Origin: Balanoglossus misakiensis
Lineage: Eukaryota > Hemichordata
Length of the DNA stretch: 64,000 bases
Reading direction: 5' to 3'
Assembly: GCA_040954595.2 (NCBI GenBank)
Contig: CM082594.2
Coordinates: 8,618,001 to 8,682,000, forward strand
The notes under the pieces were generated by a model, which did no database searches, was not told the DNA's origin, and saw nothing but the letters and a program-made list of their open reading frames with translations. The number at the start of each line of letters is the position of its first letter. The stretch's first letter is position 1. The position numbers and the translations under genes were made by a program. Below are positions 21,965-34,500 of the stretch, piece by piece.

Positions 21965-24900
21965 ATGGCTGTAGGTACTATGTTACTTTCAAAAAGGGCA
22001 AATTTGCTTCGTTTTGACCCCAACAGACAGCCGCCATGGTGTTCTTTGAACGATCCTAACGACAGAGGCAATGATACTGTGGTGGACGTGCAGGTGTTTG
22101 AGCAACCCAATGGCAGGTTTCAAATTATAGCAAATCACGCTGTTGCGCGAACGGTAAGTATGGGTTTATATAACAACTGTTATTTTCTAGCCCAGAGCTT
22201 TCTACAGAGCAGACCACGACTTCACAAGTGACCGTGGATGGATGCACCAATCAGATGCAGGTGGAGGTAGACAAAAGATGACAATTAACATCAAGCAATG
22301 ACTAAATGCACATTTTAGTACAATTTAAGAATTGTCAGATATTGTTTCACTTTTGAACATTTCATTTCAGAGTGTACTAAACTTCTTTCTGAATGAAGTA
22401 CATTATGAAGTCAAAGAGCCAGCATGGCACGAAGTGACGGTTCATGACCAGAAGTACGCCATTCAGTTCAATGGAGAAAGGGATGGACAAGGCTTTGCAA
22501 CTATAGTACAGAACTCATTACATGAAATAAAACGAGCTGGTACAGGTTTGTAAACATACATGGACTAATTACAATAATTTGCTTGCACTCGTGGCACAGT
22601 TACCTGGATTTACTTCAACCTGTTTATTTTTCCCAGCATGCATTTTTTCTGTTGTATCTGTTGTCAGGCTATTCTTAACGTGTCTCACTTCCTCTAAGTA
22701 CTGTTGCTTGCATGGTGCTGTTGCCCCATACAGTACTTTTGCATGCGTGACACTATTGTTCGTTTAAACTGACAGATAACAGCACCAGATTTGGCAATGT
22801 TGGTATACCTCTTCCTGGTTTGATTTCACCAAGGACAACAAAAGAGGCTTGGTCGCCACCTGGTGGTGTGTATAACTTCTCTTTCTGTCTCTGTCTCAAC
22901 TATTACAACTATTAAATGGTCAATTTTTAAACCAGTGTTGACTCATAAACCCACACAAGCAGAAGTTAGTTACAATGTAAGTTTGTGCTATCATGTGTGG
23001 TAAGCCCCTCATCACAAAAATACCATTTTCTCATTTGTCAGGTTTCAGAATGACCTCTTTTCCATTTCTGTTCAGGAATTTCTCAACCTGGAATGGTCAA
23101 AGCTGGTACACTTCCTGCAAGTCGATCTGTTGTGTCTGGCAGACCGTCACAAATCAGTACAACAAGGAGACCAGCTGATTTTTCCAAAGGTACATACATG
23201 TATAGATGTTTTGGGGATCTTTCAGCGTTCTTCCAGAATAACAAAATTGATAGTTGGGAATGTGTTAGAATTTGTGGGACTGGACCCAAATTTGTGGTGA
23301 AAAGGTGACATACTTTCAAGACCGGTAATAATACTAATCACCAACAAATGCTTTCTTTTGATTTTGTGAAGTTCCGTCGCACGATGAGTTAATGCTGGCC
23401 ATTGCACGTGGTGATGTCAACGCTGCCAAGACAATCGCTGCAATGTTAGCCGAAAACAAGACACAGTTACACATCAGTCCATCTGCAAATGCAAGACCCT
23501 CACGCTTTGATCAGGGACAACCAACTATCAGGTGAAATTCTTGGATTGCTCAGCCTATATTTAACCTTCCAAACTTGCTGAACCTCAGAAACAATTTCTG
23601 TCTGGGTAGATGTACGTAAATAGGTTATTATGAGAGACAAGAAAATTGTTTTAGGAATGCTGATAACACTCCTGCTATCCATTTAAATTTTTCATTCATA
23701 TACAGAGGGGAATCCCAGTAATGTATACCCGGACACCGCCCTACAAATACACAGGTGCATCAGTAGCTTAATATAGAGTCACACACAAAAGAGTGGGTGG
23801 GCCTTTAAGAGTACAAGTTAACGATTTTTATTTACCGTATATGGCTCTTTTTTTATTCAGTATACGTGTGCACATTGAAGATAAATTTACGTCTGGAGGA
23901 AGAATTCCACTGAAGGTGAAACCAACAATGACAATTGCTGAACTCAAGAGAGAGGTCAGTAAATACATGTTTTGATAAATGTGACCATTTTGCTTTGAAA
24001 CATATTGTCATTACTTGCTACAGTATTGCAGGCATGCCAGTATTGTCACCTCTGACCTGTTACCTTTGACCTTTTCTTCGCAGATAAGTGACAAGTACTC
24101 ATTCCCTGAAGCAGTGCAGCAATGGATTGTGGGTAAAAGGCTTGCGAAGGACGTCGACACCCTCGTAGGACTGGGAGTGGCCTCTGGATCTTCAGTCTAC
24201 CTTTATCTGATGTCTGCCGACTCTGTTGGACTTACGAAAGAACGTTACGAAAACGAGAAACTTGCCCGGCTGTACCCAAATCAGAACCAGGGGAATCGGC
24301 AAGCTCAGAATGGACAGGGTTCTGACATTGGTGCAGTTGGAGGACAAACCATGCCCAGACAACAACAAGCTGGTATGGTGTATAATGTACTACCTGGCGA
24401 TGAGAGAATAGAAACTGCAAGACCAAATCAAATGGGTAAGTGTTAAATTAATGAGGCTTCACTCCATCATTTGCAACTGTGTTTTATGTGTGCACATTAT
24501 ACGGATGTGGAAGTTAGAGCAAGTGGGGCTTTGATATGTTTTGGAGGTCAGTGTCCTGATACTAGTTTGTTATGATTTTTGTTTAGCTGCTACCCACGCT
24601 GGTGTCATTAGAGATCTGGATGATTATCATGAAGAAGTGACCAGACGACCTACTCAACCTCCACCGCCACCACCAACAAGGCAACAACAACAACAACAGC
24701 ACCAACCACTGCAAAGACAACCCAGCAGAGGGGTTAGTATCAATCTTGCAATCAACCATTGTTATTTTCTTGAATAATTTTCATCATAGATGTCTGTTGA
24801 CAATACCTGAACATTTTACTGTGTTCAGATTGGTTGAAATATGATTTTTTTTCTTTGATGTGTATATAATTAGTAGGCGTTTAAAATGTTGCTTGGTGTA

Positions 24901-27755
24901 TTTTTTTTCCTATCAGGTTGGTTGGGAGTGTCCCGTTTGCACGTTTATAAATGAACCCACTCGACCAGGCTGTGAAATCTGCAGCGCAAGTAAACCTGAA
25001 GATTTTGTGCTGCCTGAAAACTACCAACCAAGTGAGAGAGAAAAGGAACGCCTAAATGAAGAGGCCCGCAACAGAGAACTACTGCAGCAAGTAAGTGAAA
25101 AAAAAATTATAAACCCGTGTTTGACACACGAATCAGAATTGACAGATCAAGATCGTTGTGATTGGCTTAGCTGAAACATGTGACCCTAAGCTGACTGATC
25201 ACAAAAAAAAACCACATTATTGGTGAGCCCAGGAACATGTATAACAACAACCAGTACATCAACATCCAGGCTTTGAGCATTTGTATGCATATTCCAGAGC
25301 CTGAGCCATCCATGATAGGTAACCTTCGTAGGTTTTTGCTTTCCTGCTGAGAGACTGTTAGGCAAATTTAATACCATTAGAGAAAAACTATTGAATGATT
25401 GTCATGTCTTCCTAATGTTCTCTCTCTTTCTCCTTTCGTTCTGCCGCAGGCGGAGGAGGAGGAACGAAAGAAGAGAACGGAAGCCATGGCTCGCTTGATT
25501 GGTGCAATTAGAGAAAATGCTGATGTGTTTGATATCAATGATGATGAGGACGAGGATGATGATGTACAAATACTACATGAACGCCAAAATGACTCTGATG
25601 AGGAAAACTTTAGACTGTAAAACAATCATTGCACTATTGGATGGGCCGTGACAACTTAATTATGTAGCAGGGCATATTCCTGTCAGATTAAAAAAAATTC
25701 AGTAGGAAACAAAAGCCTGCAAAGAAAAAGAAAAAAAATGATTAAAGAATAGCATAATTGTTATATCATGTCCAAGATTGAGTCCTTTAAGAAATAAATA
25801 TTATTTTTTGTGTATTTCCTTTTTTTTCGTTTCAATATATATCTTTACTCTTTGCTCTGTGGCCCATGTTGTTTCATTTGGGCCAGAAAGATCCTTTTGA
25901 GAGGGTCTGAGAAGATCTCTATTTCTGTGATTTCAGTGAATATTACGCAAGTATTTTTGCTCTGTCATGTGAGATTCATCTGAGCCATCAGTGGGCGATG
26001 AAAATAAAGTGAGAAATTAAATTAAGGAAAATCAAGTTGTGACTTGCTTTATTCTGTCGTGAATAACATCAATGTTTTATTTCTGAGACCTGGTCCCCCT
26101 ATTCGCTAGTATATTATTCCAATCATAACAGTTCAACCCAAGGAGATCAAACCAATTTGTTGGGATGGAAGGGGAAAGACAACAAGTAATAAAAATTTGT
26201 GGATGAATTCCGTCACCAGGCGCAGGAAATGGAAGAACAGGTGAGACTACAGCAACGTCAGGCCAACTTTGCTCGGCTGATGGCAGCGGCTGAAGACCAG
26301 GCCTTGATTCCCAATCAAGAAGAATTTGATTGTTTGATCTGCTTTGTACCAATTGATCCTGGGGAGGGCGTCATACTCAGAAATTGTCTCCATTCATTCT
26401 GTCGGTAAGTTCATCTTGCCCCTGAGAAATTACCTGGGTGTTAAAAGATGCAGTACAGTACAGTAGAGTACAGTGCAGTATAATACAATACGATTCAATA
26501 CAATACAATACAAAGAAAATCAAAATTTATTTTTCTAATCCAGGCAATGAGCTGTGTAGCTAAGACATAAACAATACATCAGTCTGATATACATGACATT
26601 TAAATACACCCAGTATACATAGACTTGCCAGATTTCTCCAGCGCTAAACAGCTGATCTTTGTGCATAAACAGGGATTGTTTAAGAGATCACATCAACCTG
26701 AATGAAGAGGCGGCTGTGATGTGTCCATTCCAAGATGATGTCTATTCATGTCAGTCGTCCATTGCTGACAGAGAAGTCAATGCAGTAAGTGTTTTTAACC
26801 CTTTCACCACCATGTTTTGGACCAGATCCATTGTTTTCTATGGTGAAGTTCTTTACCAATCACGACAGTTTCACTCATCTTTCTGTCTCCTTCCTACCAG
26901 TTGGTGTCTCCAGAGCAGTTTCAGAAATACCTGCAGCGAAGCCTTCACACAGCTGAAAACATGGCCGCCGATAGCTACCACTGCAAGACGCCAGATTGCC
27001 AAGGGTGGTGTTACTACGACGACAATAATAATTCCTTTGACTGCATGATATGCCATAAACGGAACTGTTTGACGTGCAAAGCCATCCACGAAGGGTTAGA
27101 TTGCAAGCAGTACCAGGATGATTTGAAACGCCGGGCTGAAAATGATATTGCTGCAAAACAGACCAAGGAAATGCTAGAGGTACTGTTGTGTTCGTGTATT
27201 TATAGATTAACATGTGTAAAAATGTGATAAACTTGCCGACCAACAAAAACTTCAGTTGTACGTGTAATGTGTTCAGTGTTCTATTCATATACATCAAACA
27301 ATTTCCTCTGGTTTTTTAATCCTTCACAGCAACTGGTAGCGGACGGAGAAGCCATGGAATGTCCGCGCTGCAGAATCATCTTACAGAAGAAGGAAGGCTG
27401 TGATTGGCTGCGATGTACCATGTGTAAACTTGAAATCTGTTGGGTGACTAAGGGGCCGCGGTGGGGTGAAGGGGTAAGAAGCTTTTTAAGTATTCATTCA
27501 GTATGATGCAATATCTGATTTTTTCGTAAATAACATCTTGGATGCTTGTAAGTGAAACCTAAAAGAAGATACGAAAAATGACGTGATTGTCATGTAACAA
27601 TGTCTAATCTATTCATTTCTGATGTAATTTTGATGTCACCCTTCATAATTTCTGTGTTTTGAATTATTTCACAGGGACAGGGAGATGTGAGCGGCGGATG
27701 TCGTTGCCGGGTCAACGGGATGAAATGTCACCCAAACTGCAGAAACTGTCACTGA
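21965..27755 (+). CDS. RBCK1: RBCK1 (HOIL-1L) RBR ubiquitin ligase with SHARPIN-like N-terminus, LUBAC subunit
   Basis: Exons 21965-22153, 22371-22545, 22776-22865, 23076-23189, 23372-23531, 23861-23954, 24084-24435, 24587-24732, 24917-25090, 26226-26404, 26673-26784, 26901-27179, 27330-27473 and 27675-27755 join for 762 residues (human HOIL-1L 510). Order: PH-like domain (about 1-125; [26 protein letters not shown]) as in SHARPIN; a LUBAC-tethering helix (about 192-225; [20 protein letters not shown]); ubiquitin-like domain (about 243-335; [17 protein letters not shown]); NZF finger (about 441-465; [20 protein letters not shown]); RING1, IBR and RING2. The catalytic Cys of RING2 is in [10 protein letters not shown] (27399-27401, residue about 712), and the end GGCRCRVNG...CRNCH is nearly identical to human. 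In LUBAC this subunit helps HOIP make Met1-linked chains and itself makes ester-linked ubiquitin. Human HOIL-1L lacks the PH-like domain. AATAAA lies at 28252-28257. Confidence 0.93.
25450..25620 (+). CDS. Alternative last exon giving a SHARPIN-like short isoform of the RBCK1 gene
   Basis: Between the NZF exon and the RING1 exon, a strong acceptor (ttctgccgcag) opens a phase-0 frame of 56 codons that ends at TAA 25618-25620. It reads [20 protein letters not shown] and then a very acidic [10 protein letters not shown] segment. A canonical AATAAA follows at 25793-25798 with a T-rich downstream element. Joined to the exon ending at 25090 it gives a 554-residue protein with PH-like, tethering, UBL and NZF parts but no RBR: the layout of SHARPIN. 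Skipping it to 26226 keeps the frame and gives the HOIL-1L form. An internal donor (for example GTACAA near 25564) could instead make it an internal exon. The splicing is inferred, not observed. Confidence 0.65.
   Translation, partial: AEEEERKKRTEAMARLIGAIRENADVFDINDDEDEDDDVQILHERQNDSDEENFRL
26451..26514. repeat. Degenerate pentanucleotide (TACAG/TACAA) repeat
   Basis: About twelve imperfect TACAR units lie in the intron after the RING1 exon. Simple sequence, non-coding. Confidence 0.85.
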
Positions 27756-30700
27756 AAATGGAAATGGATGAACTAAAGTTCTTTGGTAACAAAATTTTGA
27801 CTAATTTCTCATATCACAAAAGTGCAATTCATATTTGAGGCAGAGATGACAACGTTTGTGATTTGTTTCCCAATACTTTCATAGAAAAGTTATATTGTGT
27901 GTGTGTTCAGTTCAGCATGGAATGATCTCAGTTGTGCTCAAGCAGAATTCATTGGTGCTTCTTTGTCTCGTGGATGGTACTCTATCTCCTGACATTGTTA
28001 CATCTGGAAGATATATGTCTTTTATACTTTACTGATATATTACTAATTCAAGTAAGAATAGAGTTGGAATTCCCGGAAAGTTAAATTTATCCCTTAATGA
28101 ACATCACAGAAAATTGATTAAGTCACTTATGTTGAACTAATCGTAAATTTTTTCATAGTCATTTGATTTTTTCCAGTCTCATTCCTTTGATTTATCTTGA
28201 AGAAATTGCAAATATTCTTGCTCTTATCAATGTTTAGTGTTAGATTGATGAAATAAAGAAGACATTGATCCAAAGTATGAATGCTGGGTATTTCTTTTCA
28301 CATAGTGGCATCATTTTGGCCGACTTGCTTTTGCATCTGATTTTTTTTCCAGTTGTCAACAAAATGTGACCTTTCACCTCAGGTAAACTTTGAAACCTGT
28401 TCCAAGAATCCCCTCTATTTAACAATCTGAATTTTGATATTAGCCTGGGCATCGAATGCCATGCTTGTACTTTTTGTCATGTGACACGCCCTCTAACCAG
28501 TACCATCATGTTCCATGGTTCCCAGCCGCTTCTGGACTGTGAGGGCGGTATCACACATGGCCAATATTGTGGTGGAGTTCACCAATCGATCGTGCCTCAG
28601 TAGACAATAGCAACAATTGATCGGTTGCGAGGATAGCAAAGGCTTGACGCGACACACAAAACCAAACAGTGCTAATTTCGATTTTTGCCTTCTTAATTTA
28701 GGTAGAGAGTGTTCAGATAAACGCAGACAATGACTGATATTGAAAAGCGATATAGGTGGATTGATGTTCTTGGTAATGGACAATTTGAGATCAGTGGCTG
28801 GTACATGTGTTAACCAGCATCCGGGAGCACTCCAGCTCACCGCTGCCAAAACTGGCTTATACAGGTCTGCTCAACCAATTCAAACAAAAGCTGGTGTTTT
28901 GTTCGATTTCATCCCCAGTGTTGTCTCTGAAAAAATTCCTTGAATTATAGATAGCACAGCATGAACTTGACCCCCAAAAGAAGTTTCAAGATATGTCAAG
29001 TTTTTTTGCGCTTAGAAGTACGTGTACACTAGAGAGAAAGTTGCCTTAAGACGGCTCCTGTACACTGTTCTTTATAACAATATTCCTTCAGCCATGCCAG
29101 GCTTTGACCAGGCAGTTTGAAGCTGTAATTAAGGACCAGAAGAGAAAATGAACATTTATTGTTGCTGTATTCCGCTAGGCGGTGCTTATTTGTGTCACGG
29201 ATGGGCGTTTATTATACACTCTGGTTCGAGAACAACAGAATAACATAACGCCGTCCCATTGGTGTTCATATCAAATCAACAGAGAACAACTGTCCGACTT
29301 CTTTTTTCCCCTTTCTCCTCGTGATCTCGATAACCCCTGACTTGAAGACACACAAGGCGGTCAAAGAAACTCAGCCAGTGCGAAGCAGAGGACCCTTCTC
29401 CTTTGTGCCAGTGACCATGACAACCGGGCGTTCGCCTATAAACAACGTACAAAGGCTGGTATAACGGATTCAGGCGAGAATGGGTATTGTGCTGGTATCA
29501 TTTGTTTGACAATAGCTCCTTTCGACGTCAGCTCACAAAGAGCCATGTTTTTATTTACCGGCGATCAACATGGAAGGAACCAAAAGACACCAAGGGGTGA
29601 TGACCAACAAGTACAGTAAAACGAAGCACAATTTTTTTGACTTTGTACTCATTGGTAAGTTTCTAGAATTGTGAATTCAAGCGTCTTGTAGATTACAGGT
29701 ATCAACTTCCCCCTATTTGTCTGCAAACGACGAATCCCAAGCTCACTGAAACATAGACGCCCCTCTCTTAAACAGAATGATGTCAGCCAACGAACGAATT
29801 GGACCGAACTTCGACGTAGCTTGTCTGTAGGAATGTGCAAAAAGTTGATGTCATCGTAGTCCCCATATAACACGCTGTGTGTAATGTTTCAGGAGTTGAA
29901 ATCGACATGAGTCCGATTACCCAGTAATGAGAACGTACTACTCTAACTTGATTGGTCTCCAAAGGTATGTTCAAGCATTTTGTTCATAGGATATTCACTG
30001 TCTGACTTCACTTGCTTGTGCTGCAGTCCAGCCTGTACCTGACACCTTTAGTGCATGTATTGTAATGCTTTACGACGATTTTTAAGGTCGCCGACATTAC
30101 TTATTGTAATCATCGCCCGCGTTCTTCTGGATACCGCTACTATTCAATACACAGTGAAAGTTCTAAGACACCAGCGACTGCGGCAGCTAATATAAATACA
30201 TTTGCGGAATGCACATTTCTTGTAATGATTCAATTGTATGATTTCATTTTTCGCTGTAAGCAATCTAATTGTCATTTTCCTTTTGATACATTTTATAACT
30301 TTATCAATATGTCATTACTGTGGCGTCGCGTGATATTCTACCATAATCACTTCGATATTTATTGGCCATTTTTTTCTTTCGAATCAATTTCTCATAACCA
30401 TTCCGGAATGAATGTATCATTGATTTGGTCATTTCCTCGTTTGTTGTACTATTTCCTCCCATTCTGACATCTAATTCATCGAATATCGCGTTCCTGAGAA
30501 AGCAAATCGTCGCGCACATTAATATCATCAGTGAGACCCCTTTTTCCATTTCTCCATCATCAACACATTTCATTTAATTGCTGGAATCACACACATCCCA
30601 GCGGGTCTCATCTCCGAAACCGAACTGTCAAGACTTTGTCAGGCCACGACGTTAGCCTCAACGTTGTAGTTAATGAGAGCAGGGCCGCATCCAGTGTACA

Positions 30701-31500
30701 ATGGACAAGCACATCGCGGCTACACTCGTGCTTTAGAAACCGACGACCGACGTGACCCCAAAATGCATAAATCAAAAGGCCAAACAAAATATCGGCACTG
30801 GTGCGACAAAGAGAATCTTTGGACAGGTCTTTTACTATCATTTCAACAGAGTGAATGCATTTGGCGTGTCATGGACCAGCCTCTTGAAATCACATTAATG
30901 AGCAAAAACAAACTTCGTCGGTGAAAGAAAGAAAGGATATTAAAGTTGTATTAGGTGATAATGAAATATTAAATTTATACCAAATATGGGGATATGAAAA
31001 GGAAATTAATGCAGCCAGCTTCGGTCATTAATTTAGAAAATCTGACGTACAACTGCAAACCTTGTCTAGGTTGCAAAACGACAATAATCGTTTGCATAAA
31101 GTGTGTCGTTTAACGTGAACTTCAAACTTATAGTGGGAATTGATGGCAATGGGTCGTGATATTTGGGAGAGAGTCAAACGTTGATTTGGAGATTTGAAGA
31201 AAACGTCATGGATTCATATTTGCATTGCAAATGAGGTTGCTACAGGGTCACGCACGTCATTGCGCTTTCACCTGGTTGTGCGGGACAGGCGCACAGAAAG
31301 AAGTACGGGACTTTTAAACAAGTCTTACACACGTATAAAAATGATGACAACTCCTCGCTCTCGTTGTTTACAGACGCGAAATGTGACTACCTGATTCTAT
31401 CTGCCTGGATCGATCACTATGCGGAGAGTACTCAACGTGGCACAGTGCAATAGTTTTCTCAAGGCAAACTCGGTTCACCCAAGATGTCGTCTGTCTAACA
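27756..31500. other. Intergenic region with the RBCK1 3'UTR at its left end
   Basis: The RBCK1 3'UTR runs to about 28275 (AATAAA at 28252). Beyond it, no gene is supported for 3.2 kb. One exon-like stretch at 29570-29654 (ATG, 28 codons, phase-1 donor GTAAGT) could be an alternative first exon of the membrane-protein gene downstream, since the phase fits its exon 2 acceptor, but nothing else supports it. Confidence 0.4.
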
Positions 31501-34500
31501 ATGCAGCTGTCGGGTTTTCAATGCCCTATGTATCACAATAGCGCCAACCAACCAAAACGGATCTCAAGTCGTCGCAACAAGCCAGTCTGCGGTCTACTTC
31601 TTGCCCTCGTCTTCACTCTCACGAACCAAATCGCACCAACTCATGCAGGTAAGCCCATGAATATTAAATTAAAATCATTTACCCTCAAGGCGGATTCTTC
31701 TTAATTTTTAATCGACTCGTTCTCACCTGGCCCAGATGCAATTTCTCTCGATTACTTAAAAATCCTACCCGTCTTTTGCAGAGGGGCTGGTGTGACTCAT
31801 TGCGAGGAGTCTCAGTATAAAGTAGTCTAATTGAGTTGTGTTTGAGTTGGGGCTTAGGGCTACATTATGAGAAAACGCAAAACCGGCTTAGGACGCAACA
31901 AGGTTTCTATTGCCGGGGGTCTATAATACAAGTTCATTCATTGGACATTCATGACTGTTCGAAAATTGCCGTCTTTATTTATCATTGAAATGAACGCACT
32001 TCAGTTTCAATACAAGCACCAGTTTCGAGTCCAGAACTCAACAACGCCATGCTCGTGTACGTTTGTCTTCATGACGAAAGAATGCAAATGTTTTATTAAA
32101 GGTAGCTTGTGAAATTGTTTAAAGTTTTCATCCAGTTCCAGTAAACTTTAAAACCAGATAAACCAGAAAAACTTTTAGGTAAATACGGTATGAACAGGTG
32201 TCATACAGAGAAGTATACGAAGTGCTCAGAACAAACAAACTGATATGTTTGCCTTGCAATCAAGCTGATGGCCGCCAGGCAGATCCAGACACGTTGTTTT
32301 AGCTAATGCGTTCTTTTCTTTACGTGCGGTCTCTTCGTAGAACCCCGCCATAGATAAAACTTGACAACCGTCGCTCAGCGAACCCACACTCCCAAAACAC
32401 CCCGAGTTCACTGTAAGCATAAAACTACCAAATTTTATGTAGGATTTTTTTTTCACGCAACTATCGATTTTTTAATTGACACTAGAAATAGCTAGTCTTT
32501 GTCGATCGATAGGTTTGGCAATAGTGTAGCAGTGTATAAGGTTTTGCGACTTAACCAATACGCATGTGCTCAGACAGACAGACAGACAGACTGACAGACA
32601 GAAAGACAGACAGAAAGATAGACAGACAAACAGACACTCAGGTACAGTACCATGTACCCTACTATATCTATCTGCCAGAAGCTGTCATTGTGGCATGCAA
32701 CAAAGTAAAGCAAATATAGCGAGCGGCCCGCAGCCATGCAGATGGAAAAGAGTGCGTAACAATGATATGTACGTGGTGTATGCATGAAATCTTGTTAAGG
32801 GAACTCGGTTTCTAATGTCCTTCCAAACGACAAAAACAAACACTATGAATTGAATCCCAGATTCCTACACCCGTTGGTAAGATTCAAACATGCCTTTCAC
32901 TGGTTACAAAACTTTCGCGAACGGATCCTGTCTAGCAAACTTTACTCAGAACTGTGCTTGGAGAGAGTACAAAATATAAATTTCATTCGCTGAAAGCGTG
33001 AGGGAGTCATGGCAACGAGACGCGCTGTTAGCACAGGGGTCTGTCCTAATCCTCTAAACCTCGCAATACACAGTAGTGTAATGGAGTCCGTGGATTTGCG
33101 TATTTTACGGTTGCGTAATGAGCTCCCAGCCTCAGAGCTCTTTGAAAAAACAAACTGGACGACACAGCATTACTGATGGACTCACCGGCAATGTGTTTGT
33201 GTAATTAACAGATGGGGGAGAATAATACACAGGTTCGGCAAATAGAGGCTTACACAATTGCCAGTTAACACCTGACTTTCCAATTGTGTACATCTCCACG
33301 GAGACAATGAATCTAACGGGGCTTGCTGTATATGACAGGGTGTCATTTAATTAACGGTCTCGGTAGATTTCTGTACTTTTACAAAGTTGAAATATTACCT
33401 ATTTAATAGAATTTGAAACTATAGCGAGTCATAGTCACATAAAATGTCCTACATGTATTTTGTCTCAGTACATTTACACGTACGAAACAGCCTCGCACCC
33501 TATGGACTGTGCTTTGTCAGTGGACCAGCCGTCGAACAGGTGTCTGCCGGAGCACTTAATCAATGGACGAACCCTTTATGACCCTTTACGATCTTTCTTT
33601 TAAAACATCCAGTACAAGCCCTCTTAATGATAGTTTCTCAAGATTTCGCACGTCAGTCAGTGTTAATTTTAATCGGATGGTTTTCCCACCCGTTGTAAGG
33701 AACTTGAAACAATAAAGCGGTGTTGGTAAAATGGTATGCCTTCCGGCACCGGTGACTGGTACCAACTCTTTATTTCTCTCGCGCCTAATTACTATACAGC
33801 CCTTAAAGAAATTTTAAATTCAGAAGCTCAGGGTGGCCTTGACAGATCATTTTGTATGGACTAGGGTAGCTAACTCCTTTGAGGCGGAAACATGACAAGA
33901 AGTTGTGGCTGCCAGATAAAATTGTTTACAAGTGGCGCTGATAAAATCCAATTCGAGAGTTTTCGGATATACAAATGTACGTCGGTATCCAGTCGTTTGG
34001 ATGATAACAAACCAAATAGGCGTATATTATGTTAAGTGACAAAATTATATGTATTTTTGTTGTTGCAGAATTTGAACAATGCTTCCCAGATGACGAAGAG
34101 ATCATCTTCGAAGATGAACTTTATGCAACAAGTACATCCACCGCCTGGTGGCCGATTCCTGGAGTGGCCATTTTCATCTTCATGGTGGCGGGCATCGTCA
34201 TCTTCAGCTTCGCGTTCAGTTGGTTCGTACGGGAATACTTAGACGCGTACTGCGAGTTCTGCTGGAGTTGTGGAAAAGGGGAGAAGTATGATGATGACGA
34301 GGAGGAGGAAGAGGAAAAAGATGTCGTGAGGGACACGGAGGAAGACAAGCGGCCGGTAGAGACACTCCGGCTGAAAAGTGCCAGGAAGGGGAGAAGGAAG
34401 AAGGACCCGGATATTGAACGACAGGGGAGTAATCTGTCCGAGGAGCCGGACGAACTGACGTGGCAAATTAAAGTCGACGAATTTTTGAGGGATATGCCGG

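Noticed and set aside
29570-29654. Exon-like ATG frame of 28 codons with a phase-1 donor
   Set aside because: The phase fits the membrane-protein exon 2, so an alternative first exon is possible, but there is no second line of evidence and it lacks a signal peptide.
32570-32787. Open frames across the GACA repeat, reading repeated Asp-Arg-Gln-Thr or Ser-Val-Cys-Leu
   Set aside because: Products of a simple repeat without stops, not genes.
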